This document shows, piece after piece, positions 11,971 to 23,900 of a DNA stretch of 49,101 nt (its first letter is position 1; each line of letters opens with the position of its first letter). The position numbers and the translations under genes were made by a program. Source of the stretch: Phoronis australis (lineage: Eukaryota > Phoronida > Phoronidae); assembly GCA_002633005.1 (NCBI GenBank), contig NMRA01000615.1, positions 191,419 through 240,519 on the forward strand. Reading direction: 5' to 3'. A model generated the notes under the pieces. It did no database searches. It was given only the letters and a program-made list of their open reading frames with translations, and was not told the origin of the DNA.

Positions 11971-14916
11971 GTTGATGACGCCATGTACGGGCCCCGCGGC
12001 GAGTACACGTCATGCATGCGCTAGCAGGCATTGCAGATTGGTGCAGAAATTCTCTATTTTGGTACATATGCTGATATAAGTCTGGTACTCGTCCTTCTTT
12101 TACATTCGTCGAATTGTTTACGGATACCAAATCCGATTCTAGACCACCTAATCCACTGGAAACACTTGGTGAAAATCAAAATTTCTGAGTCAGGATAAAG
12201 GGTTGAGCCACTTGGCATGGGGTGACTTAGGAAGGCTAAGTTCTTTTCTTGGTAGTTTTTTCTTATTGTTATAAAATGTGATTGGTTGATGACACTGTTA
12301 CGTTTATCGTTGGGTAGCCAGAGTGGAAGGAACAACAATTATTCGAGTGATAATGAAATACGTCTATTCCGTGATCGTGGTAATACAAGCAGTGAACGTA
12401 CAACTACACACTGATGGTGAAACCGTCACGTGACTACATAACATAACACGTGTTCACTGAAAATAGTACATGACGTAAACTAAATCATTCATACATCACA
12501 GACACCAGCAAGTTCGATTTAGAGTATTTTTCTATTATGAGTATTTTTCTATATATCTACGCTTCATGACTGATGCGCGATACAGAAAGCTGTAGGCAAC
12601 CGTGACCTGATCTGTCCGGTGGCGGGGTCGGTACTGCTCAACTATCATCCACATGCAGACGAGTTGGGCCACTTGACAAACAATTCTCAACCACAACAAA
12701 TGAAGATACAGAGAGAGTTTTGTAGGTTAATGGTCAGTCTACAATATCTTTGTAACATCCGAACGCTTTACTCACAACAGAAATATCTGCCATGAACGAA
12801 AAAGTGGCTCAACTCACATTGGTCTCCCCTATGGTGACGGAAAACAAGGGGTCGCCAAGATGAGCACAAGTGTGGGCCCCATGTTCTAAGTCGGTAGCGG
12901 CCCTACAAAATGGTCTTAACCAGTCGGCAATTACCGTTGCATAGCATAGTTTGTTCACCTGCGGTGGTGCATTGATTGTACCCATGATACAAGAATAAAG
13001 TCCTCTCTTATAAAACAAATTATTTGTTGGGCAAAAGCCGATTACCACGTTCCTATTTCGTAAACTTTGCGCGTTCTTTGGATGGCAACGTTGATATTGT
13101 GCGGTTCACACCCATTCAATTTTAAGCCCTTTTGAGAGTTGTACCACGGATGTCTTTGATGATGGGAAGTGATCTTCTTAGTTTACATGCATTTTAGAGT
13201 CAGAAAAGTACTGACTTTGGGAGTAAAATAGTTTCCAGATAAACACAAATAGCATTCCTGCGGATTGGGTGCAGGACAGCACCACCATTTTTACAGATCC
13301 CTTATCCAAATGGTTACATGCTCAAATTCCATTCCTTTTTACCGCAAATCTCCCTTTGTCCTTCTCGCCAGTGCTGTCTACTACACCACAAATAAGACTG
13401 TGAACGTACCTTTTCCTTCAGTCACTCAAAATCAGTGCAAGTAACTTCAACTTGTAATCATCTTTAGAAATAGCAGGATGCCTAAATCGCTTTACAAAGG
13501 GGAGTGCGACTGTCTGTGGCTAACTCGATCGGGACTCAACTGCATGCGGACGTGCTAGATGAGATAAATACGTACTAGACTAAATAAAAAAAAAACTACA
13601 ACAACGAATTTTCATATCTTAGAGCCACTGTAAAACATGTTCAAGGCCCGAGGTCAAATCGAACTCGAAGTTATTTTTGTTCTTTTCTTAAGCTCTGCTT
13701 TTGTGGCAACTCTTAAGTGTCTATTATGCTATGCTCGAGTACTCAATGGCGTGCTTGGATATTACCTAATCCTAGTTTGCATTTGAAGACCCTGGCGAAC
13801 ATCGAGGCTAAAAGTTCGAGTCTGAAATATGGATTTTGTTTTGACTCGAAATCTCGAGATTTTATTGAAGGTTGTAGCTCGAATCTATGTATTGCAAGGT
13901 GCGCACGTAGACTAGGCACTATTGCGCATTAATCGTTACGTAATCCCATGCTAAAAGTCACTTAAATCTTCTGTTCGCACGAAAGAACCTGTACAGCGGA
14001 AAATGCCAAAATACTTTAAAGTTGGATTTCGTGTACACGGATTAGACCCTCCCATGGACGGTCGAAATCCTCAACTTTCTTCACAAGCGTTGCCCATCCA
14101 AAGCATCGCGCTCTTCTTTGCAATGAACTGAATTGGTTACAATGAATCGCTTGACGGCCATGGTACATTGGCCACTGAAACTCAATTAACCCACCATGAC
14201 CAGCTAACATTGGACCACTTCTCGGACTCAGTAACGACTTGCTATGTCTACTCAAGCCTAGAAATCATTTCTAACCTTAGAAAAGAACATAATATGGCAG
14301 ATTTTATTACATTTTGTGGCCTGAATAAAATGTTACTTCTTGATAGAAAGTGCGCAGTTTACATAGTCTCCCTTAACCTATATGTACACAGTTTGCATTT
14401 CTTAACAATAGTAAGGTGGACATATGAGCACGACTGACGTATGGTTCAATTCTATAACCAGTGATGCAATCGTTTCTCGGTGTGACAAACTTTCTATTGG
14501 CCTACTGATTCGAATCATTCTATAGCTTTATTCTAGCGTACTGTCGCTAGCTTTGTGTCTTGAGGCGGAAAATGGCTCCGCTACGTCACATTAGACGCGT
14601 GCCCCGTCTGTAAATAAGCATTCGGCTATTGCCACACGGGAATAGTTCACGTGGTACTTAGTGAGTAACAAAGTTCGCTATCTTTTCGAATATTTTATTT
14701 TATTATAATTTACTTTACATGACTTGTACGCCACAATACCTATTTTGCATCATATCGCCGTTGAGAATGCTCAGGTAATCCCCATTGGCGCCGGTGCAGA
14801 CTGAGCACTGTCAGTCAGATAGTTACTACTGGAACTCAATTATTAATAGAACACAGTTTTAAAGAGACCTTAAAACACACCTCTAATCCTTATCTTACTG
14901 CATTTTTGGAACAGTG

Positions 14917-17900
14917 ATGTATGAACCGTCAGCGAAGACGGAGCAGGGGGTCTCGCCCACAGTACAGGCAACCTGGGCCGAGCCGACGTCAGGTAGGGAA
15001 CGCTCCATAGTCATGCATAATAAAAACTAATTTTAAAAAGAATATCTGAGATATACCCATAATTTTTTCTTAATTACATCTCTCTTAGTTGAATTTTCAC
15101 CATTATTCGTCACTTATTTATTGTCTTAAAACTCAACCTGTTTTAATTGTGTCTTTGTTGCGTTTATTTATTGTTGTTTTATTACTTCATTGTATCATAT
15201 TACTATTTTTTGTTGTTGAGGACCCTCTTGGAAAGCAGTGCTATCACTGAAAAGGACATTCTCATTTTAAATATCACAATAAATAAATAAATAAATAAAT
15301 TATTTGAAGGCAGCGATGCGCTAATACTCACACGACTGAACTTTTATTTGAAAAGTATGAAGTGATAACACAAAACAAAGTTTCTGTCTTAGTCTTAAGT
15401 CCCTTTTTACAGACCCCAGAGATTCTAGGTTTTGGTATGATATACAAATGTCTACTGCAGTGATGTACATTATTTTCTATCGGCTTTATGCGCCAAGAAA
15501 TCTGAAAAAGTTCGGTTTCTCAACCAACTTCAATACCAACCTTTTCAGCAATAGACGGCAGCAGCGTTCTTTCGCATTAATTGTAAAGCACCGGATGCGT
15601 TTTTATATGGTTTCGACCCCTACAATGTATTGCAGGCCCGGCACCACTAAATCCTGGACAGCACCCTGTTACAAGCCAGCCGCAACAGAACTGGTCCTAT
15701 GCACAAGGTAGAGAAGTATATGTGGAACAGTTCTACCTTAAATTACCTTTCAGTACATGGGAAGTTCATGAATGTTGTTGAACCTCATAAGACCTATTTG
15801 AAATCTGACAATAAAAAAAGGAAATTTGCTTCCCTCACACGTAACATGCTTCCTATGCAGTAATGTGAAACAGACGGTTACGCTGTTCAACGATTTCGAA
15901 AAAGCTAAGCTTTGCCAACAATTATAGAATGTGATAGTAGTCATTTGTAGGCATTGTTCGAAATTAGCGGGCGCAAAATGCGGCTGAAAATTTGGAATTT
16001 TCTCCTAAAAGTTTAACCCAGTCGTAAAGTATTTCTCTTACAAAATTTCGGTAAACCTACCCTAAAATTTGGGTGGAAACCTGATTCGTTTTTAGGTTGA
16101 AAATCTCAACCCCCAGCTCGTCGCCAACTGTTATACACAGTTTGCAGTTCCTTTAACAACCCGTTACCAATACACGTCACTACTTTGACTACGTTTAACT
16201 CCCTAATTTGTTTTTCCACTAACTTGTGATGTCTTACGTGAGTCGACTTGCCGTTTCAGCAGCGCCAGGCTCTCAGGGCTACGCACCCCCGCCCGCATAC
16301 CCCGGTGCACCCCCTCAAGGTTACGGAATACCGCCCGCACAACCAGGCATGACTCCTCAGGGATATGGTGTTTCGCCCGAACAATACGCTATAGCACACG
16401 CAGGTACAAGCGTCGATGAATTTAGCCTTGGTCAAAAGCTGTAAGAAGTAGACCTACCCCCAGTGGGATGTAAAATAGAGCATTCATTCCTTTGCCGATA
16501 CGTGTGATATATGGTATTCAGATTCAAGTTCACAATGACTAGCTTAGGGACACTCTCATTCGATACAATATTCGGCATTTTCCGTGCGACGTTATACAGT
16601 ATATGTAATATGTAGTAATGTATATGATAACGTCACCCGGAAATAGACGAACTTCGTATCGAATGAGCATGCCAAAAGCAACCGCAACGCGTGAAGATTA
16701 TTTATTGACATCATAGCTAATTTAGTGATTGAATTCTCATGTACATGGGCGGCGCACCACAGGGGACTGGGGAGGGAGCTATAGCCCCCCACTTTTTTCA
16801 GTGCTACGCTATAAGCGATGCAGCACAGGGGCCTGAGGGGGCTTTAGCTCTCCCACACTTTTTTGAGTGCTGCGCCGCCCATGATGTAACCTACTGCTTG
16901 ATCAAAATCTTAATGTCGTTATATGTGACATGATTTGTGTCAGTTTCCCAGTTGATTCTCTCTTTTTAGGGGCAGCCCACCTTGGCGTCATGGCGCCCTC
17001 TGGCGCCGCCTTGCAAGCCCAAGCGTTTCAGATGCATGCAGGTAGAAAAGCTGATAATACAGTTCATTGAAGAGATGAATTTAATTAAAATTCAGACTTC
17101 GTTATGGTTAGAAAACAGATTGTTCCAAAAACGTTTTCAAATATAACCTGTTTATGCGCCCTCATATTTATATGTAGGCGTATGATGCCGCCATCTCTGT
17201 CCATCCGGCGTCCGCTGCTTTATCTCCAAAACCCTTTGATGGATGTTCATGAAATTTTCCACATGTTTTCTTTCATAGATGGGAAGGCATGAGCGAACTA
17301 TCGGACGGTTCTGACTAGCGGTTTACTCCTTAGTGCCAATTTTATTTTATTTTTTACGTTCACCTCAATATCTTCCATAAAATTTGACTGATAGGCATAT
17401 ATAAGTGAGATGACGCTATCTTCCCGTTTTCGGATGAATTCGAGGTATGATTTTGCACTACCTAGTGGCCATTTTTACTGTTTTCGAGTCTGTTTTTTTT
17501 TTGGCGTCCGCCCCTCTTTCAACCAAACCAATCTAAGGATGATTGTGAAAATTGGCATCTACTGTGAAGAGTACGGGTCATGACGATCTTCCGATGACTT
17601 TGACTATTGAGGCAATTTTGTGTGTTACGCCCATGACAATATCCCCTACAGGATTTTTATTAAATTTAGCAAGTGTATTTCTATGAAGTTGACAGCGGAC
17701 GACGACGTCTTTCAGACGGATCCCACGAACGGTGTGCCTCCTAGTGGCGATTTTATTTTTTCTGTTTTCCTATAGAGATGGCAACAGATGACGACCAGTT
17801 TTAGACCAATCCAACTACAGCTGTGCTCCCTAGGGTCTATTCTGATTTTTTACGTTTGCTTTTGTAACTTCAGAGTTCCAAGTTTATGTTCTTTCTCGAA

Positions 17901-20900
17901 ATTGGGCAAACAATTTATTTTCTATTATGATGCCCGACAGCACCTTTCCTTTTTGGGTGGATTCGACGTATTCTGCACCAACTAGTGGCTATTTTAGTTG
18001 TTTCTAGCCTGTTTTTTTATCATTTGCTTCTGTATCTGCCATACCGTGCTCATTGTGTTTTCGTTAGATTCTTGCGTCTAGGTAACGCAGCCCAGGTTTA
18101 GTGTTGTGTATTCAGTGCCCGTTTGCTGGTAGTCATTGAACTGTGATGCGTTGATGCAATGTTGAAAATTGGATTTTATCAACACGAAAATAATTTTCAT
18201 GAAGTTTTTGACTGAGAAGAGGTGGAAAGACTATCTTTAAGAAGTTCAGAAGACAGAGAGCTAGTTCAGAGTTCAATGTGTGCGTGTGAAACACGTTTTC
18301 CCCTCAGTTGAGTTTTACTAATTAAGATTCGCATTGTTGAGAGACTACTTGTGAAAAGCTTTGGAATCAAATCCAACTAACCAAGTTTGCAAACGACGAC
18401 CTGTTATTAACTCTTGCGTTTAATCATTGATTGAGCAAATAAGTCATGTTCATTATAACTGTCAAGTTCCATTTAGCCCGAGAACTCAGCTGTTATAAAA
18501 ACTGCAATGCTCTGGAAATCGATATTATATTTAATGCCTTATTCTATCTTCCAATAAGTTGTCATTGATAGTACCAGTACAACCCGGTCAGTTCTGTAAC
18601 TAAAAGAAAGAAACTGAAGGCAAAATGAGGCGTGCGTAATCTTTCAGTTTTCGGTAGACGGTATGCGTGCGCCCTGTGCACTCATTTTGGAAAAAAGTTA
18701 CACGTAGATTTTTTTTCTCAACTCAGAATATCTTATCCGTCTTTTCGTTTTATCAGAGACGACTCTGTGATGGTGGTGCTCGCAGTAGTTGAAAGATATT
18801 CATCGACTTGCAGAAGGCAGTTGACACTGCTCGCCTCTACGCGGTCTCACTGCAGACGACGGGCGCGGAAAATAAACCTTTTACTGCCCGATACGTAGCA
18901 ACACGGGAATCAAGCAGGACCGTGACCTTTCCTTTTATTAGGCAATATGAAAAACATATACATTGCATATTTGATAATTGAAGCTATTCTTTTTCACATC
19001 AGTGCCTTACTATACAGCATCGATATACAGTATACTTTGACATTGAACTTTCACGTTTGTAGCCATGGCTAATCAGCAACAGCCAAAGCAATGGATGCCT
19101 AAACCAACTGTTATCAATTGTCCCCCGGGGCTCGAGAACTTGACACAACTGGATGAGATCGTGATCTCACAGCTTATCGATATGGTAGAAGGTAAGTCGA
19201 ATCAGTATTTTGAAGTCTTCCAAAATCCCTTTCATTCCAGTGCATCTAAATTTGATACAAACATAGCATTTTCAACTCCTTTTCCGGTTTACACTACTGA
19301 GAAACGTTTCCTGTCTAATAATTTTGGATTTAATCTCGTAGGAATTGATCCAACTCCTATTTATATATATTTGCTTCATTTATTTTCCCTAAAAGATAAT
19401 TGACACTCATTTGCTTTTCTCAAAAAGATCTCTACGACCTTTGACCTTTTGACATTCCCAACTACGTACAGCTTAAACGTCGATAACGCAAAATTATCGT
19501 GTTCGATGGCTTGCGATAAGTAAACTACAACAACTAGATCTTTGAACTGTCTTGTCAATCAATTCGACCCGGCCGCTGGGGTCTACCAATTTCGTTCTTT
19601 GAGCATAAACTGAAATATTTAATGTCACCGTATGCTGGGCATTCTAGCACGGATGGGGCAAAGTACTATTAGTTTCAGCATTTACTAGAAGAAAAATCTG
19701 GCATTTTATTGTCGAGACCCTTGTAGCGCAATCAACTACTATAAAAATCGTACAATTTGTGATTGCGTGGTGAAAAATCTCACGTTTTTAATCCTCAACG
19801 ATTTTAAGAAACAATTAAGAGACATTATCGCGTGCCCATTTCACAAGAAATCAATATTTTTTCCGGTACCTAAGCATGCCCGTCTTCTTATTCCGAAAGT
19901 TTGATGGAGGTGTGTTATATTTTCTCTGCGTAGTTCCTTGGGAATCACATATTAGTAGGATTTTCGCCGACTAAGCTGTCGTTCGTTGATATTCATATTA
20001 AAGTAAAAGTCTATTTTCACTGTAGACATTATGCTATCTGCTTCTAGTTATGACGAACATCCAAGTACCGAATAAATACGAAATTAAGAACCCTCAAGAA
20101 CAGCTGTTGTTCTATGCTGCTGAAGGTAAGCTACACTTAGGGCTCACGTACTCAAGGGTAGTTTCAACTAAAATGTCTACAGTTTTAAAGAAGCATAATC
20201 ATTGAAAATTAAGCATATGCGTTAAACTATGTTCTCCAAAAAATGACAAGTTGTATAAGATGTGTGTGTAGCTCCATCTTTGTGATCTTATCGACAGTTC
20301 TATTGAAGGTGAATTAAAACGTCGGATTTTTTTCTTGGACAGATTCCTTATGAACGATGGTGCCTTTATCAAATAAATTCGTTACTAAAGAATTACTTTC
20401 TTGGCAGGATTATCTGCTACGTGGTGTTTAGGCTTTGCGAAAGGTGGCAGTTTTTGGAAATAACTCTCTAAATATAGGTGTTGTCAGTTACTCCCCTTCC
20501 CCCGTCAAAAGTAGTCGAGTCATTCAGAGGGGAATTTTTGGCTTGAACAACACATTACACTAGTGTTTCGATCAGTTTCAAAATACGTATCCTACACAAA
20601 GAGTACCCCTTCGTTTCGTTGGGCGCCGGTCGGTAATGTCAAAGCATTTTTCAGAATCCGATAACTCCCAACGCCAGTGTTGTAACCAAGCTCGGGGGTT
20701 TACCATGAGAATCACCGACAGCATGAACCAGGTTGGTAATATATTTTGATCGTCTTCGTCACCGGTAAGGTTGGGCCCTGTCGTCATCGTCATCAACCTT
20801 ACGTCATGTGAGATAACTACGTGCATCGACCCAGCACCGTATTTTTATCATCGCTTGTTGTCGCCATTTTTGCCGTATAACCACAGTGACCATCATCATC

Positions 20901-23900
20901 ATTGACGCCGCCCTTGTAATCTGGGGCGCTTCCATGGCGTCGCAAAAGAAGGCGTTGCGTACCAGTTATATTTATTTAATATAGACAGTTTGAATGTTAA
21001 TTTGCAACTTGTGTCTGTGCCCTTGTCTAGGAATTGACCAATGTTGCATGATGGGAAATTTACTCGTACGCAGGCAATTTTCAAGTCAAATCTCGAGTAA
21101 AAAAATTACTTATTGCAGAACCTGATGGCGGATATATGACGAAGTGTTATTAGTCCTAGCCGCGCACCCAGCCTTTAACATGGGGTTCGAATCTCTGACA
21201 AAGTGAACCTTTTGCTACAAAAAAGCGGGAGAACTAAAAAAACGTGGTACCACCTTCAAGTCTGTGACCTGTGGGTCTGCGCCTTGTTAGTGGACTTTTG
21301 TCTCGTTTTCTCTGACTTTTTGTTTCTCTGAAGCTGACCTTTTTACTCACTTTGCCAAATGGGGGCGCGCATGTAGAAGTACTGCCTCATTTGAAATAAT
21401 CACCATTCATCTTCAGGATGTGATCCAGGGCTTTCGAAGCTTCAGGCCCTGCGCGTGCTCACCTCTGTGCTGCCAGTGTTGCGCCTGTTGCGAGTGCTGC
21501 TCCAACGATATCACGATAGAATCTCCACCAGGTCAGGTTGTCGGATATGTGCGACAAATGTAAGTCAATTACAGCTAAGTATGCAAATAATTGAAATGCA
21601 ATGTGGGGCGCTGCTGTCGCTTTTCAAATGCACTGTTGGGCTGTCGGGTCGTAAATCTGTTGACTCTTGATATAATTTCTGGAAGCTCAACTGGCATTTG
21701 CATTTGCTTATTGGGTTTTGAACTTTAAACTTAAATATGATCGGATGGCGCGTGCCTCGATCATATTGCGCACAGTTACAAAGTCTTGCTGATATTTGTA
21801 TTGGTGTGATGCAGTTGGGGGATCACTTTCAAACTTTCATCTTTATTTAATGGCTGCTCCGTCTTTCTCACTCCAAAGCTTGTATCAGTGAACCTGAACA
21901 TTCAATACTGTTGTTTGTGGTCATTTTTGCCTGACCGCCTCCAAGTTACCTCTTTGATGTCAACGGATTTACAAGTAGACAACCGCCCCAAAACGCACAC
22001 TTCAGCAGTGTGACGTCGTAGATAAAGACAATTAGGCCATTTCCGTCAGCCAGGCCAACTGAAATACTGTTAACAGTTCAGTAGTACTGCTAGATATACT
22101 ATCAAACAGGCTTCATGAGCCTTCTCAAATTCTCTAAAAAGTTTATGCATTAGCGGTACCTTTAGGCTCTAAATAGGCTATAGTAAGAATTTGTTTTGTA
22201 AGTTACCATACATGTTGTGTATTCTACCTCGTTCTCTTAGAGTCCACGGAGATAACGAGACATACACAATGCTTTACTTTCAGTATTTGATTTGCTATAC
22301 AAGTATAACTGAAAATTCCTGCTGTCGTTTACCGTAGACCCAGTTGCGGCCAACCGAAGTACAAGATTCTGGACGCTCAGGAGCAGACGGTGCTGACTTG
22401 TGTGGGAGCGGCGCCATTTTGCGTGGGGCCTGGTAATCCGGTGGACATAGATTTCTTTGTAAGTCACTCAGTTTTCTAAGCGCTGATCACCAATGGTATA
22501 ATGTAGGTTGAGGTTCAAATATGAAATTACTTTTGTATTTTCTGTTCTATATAACTACGTACGAATTGTAGCCAGTGCTCTGTTGGTCTACATTATAATT
22601 TGCAGGATTGTAGTTCGCACTTTCATAGCTAATTAGGTCAAGCCGAAATCGCAAACGTTAGATTAAATCAAGTAAATGGGTACGAGATAGTCTTGTGGAA
22701 ACTATGAATAAACCGTAGCCCGCTTGTTTTCATGAGAATGCTAGCTATTCAAATTTAAAAACGAAACGAAGCTGCCGTTCTACCCCAAAACACGAACAAA
22801 AAGTAATGTTTTCATGACGCTGCATAAGTGTTTGATGGCCCTGATATTAACGGTTGACATGACAATTAAGTTCTAAACTTGGTCTTAAATTAGTCCATGG
22901 TTGGAGTCTGATTTAGAAATCTCGAGTTGCAGATCGAATGCAGGCCTACGTGTATGAGGTTCATCAACTGCTATCTTGGACAAGAAACCGATTCTCTGTT
23001 TATAACGTAATAAACTGTAGCGCTTATCAATACATGAGTACGAGGACAGAAAATGTCAAGAATACTTTGGAGCTCGAGAACGCTACAGAGATTAAATCCC
23101 GGCTTATGTAACCAGCTTGTTCTTGGCTGACAACCAGCTCGTTTTCGGGGCAAAAAATGAACAACTCCGTGCGAATTTGGTCGCACGATCAGTAATGCTC
23201 GGATATAACGTGCCAGAATTTTGACAACCATTTTTTTCCACCGAATAACGATTATGAAACTGGTTCTCAAAATACGGGCACAATATGTCCAACTATTATC
23301 TACTGTGTAAACTGACAATGACTCTAATTATTAATACGTTTTTGCCAATTCTTTTACATTGGTAATATGACCTAACACTGTTATTCAACTTACTGAATTC
23401 ACTCTACGCGTGAGCGGTATATCTACTTTCGAAAGACCAGGGGACGTTCTATTGCAATTCTCTACTTTTTCGCACAAAAACTAATTGCAAAGTAACAATG
23501 TTTTTTTTTTATTTTTTTTTTTTATGTATTTATTAACAATGTTTGCATTTTCAAAGACTAGTTACCTATCCACCCGTAACAGAAACTTGTTGTCTTATGG
23601 CATGCATACGCGGTAAACTACACTACTGAGTATAACAATTTTGATGAATCTGTATTTTTGTGGAGATGAATTTGGCAAAATTGAATTTCGCTTGTCGGCC
23701 ATATTGCGTGGCAAATAAGTGAAGAATTATTTCTGTCTATTCATTTGTGCGTATTGTAGATTTACTCGGCAGACGGCGCTCATGAAGTCGGGAAGGTCAC
23801 CAAGAAATTTACCAATTACTTACAAGAAGCCTTGAGCAACGCAAATACGTTTGCGTTGTGCGGTAAGCCTTTCAAGCGAACATGCGAGGAGACACCTCCA

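Larger units (their letters stand above)
6980..14916. other. 7.9-kb intergenic region between two head-to-head genes, no supported gene
   Basis: This lies between the start codon of the minus-strand MS4A-like gene and the first recognised coding exon of the scramblase. It presumably holds both promoters and any untranslated 5' exons. AATCTT-TTTGGAACAG just before the scramblase ATG looks like a splice acceptor, so an upstream non-coding exon is likely. Open frames here (7573-7950, 10709-11028, 11125-11361, 12809-13048) show no recognisable domain or splice-compatible conservation. Visible contents are a small inverted-repeat element at 7852-7930, an AT dinucleotide tract at 8598-8613 and a partial GGCGGATC-family fragment near 11847-11970. 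Confidence 0.5.

Noticed and set aside
21455-21670. Frame reading leucine/arginine-rich sequence over scramblase exon 8
   Set aside because: The alternative frame gives the scramblase cysteine cluster and IESPPGQVVGYV and fits the flanking splice phases. This frame does not.
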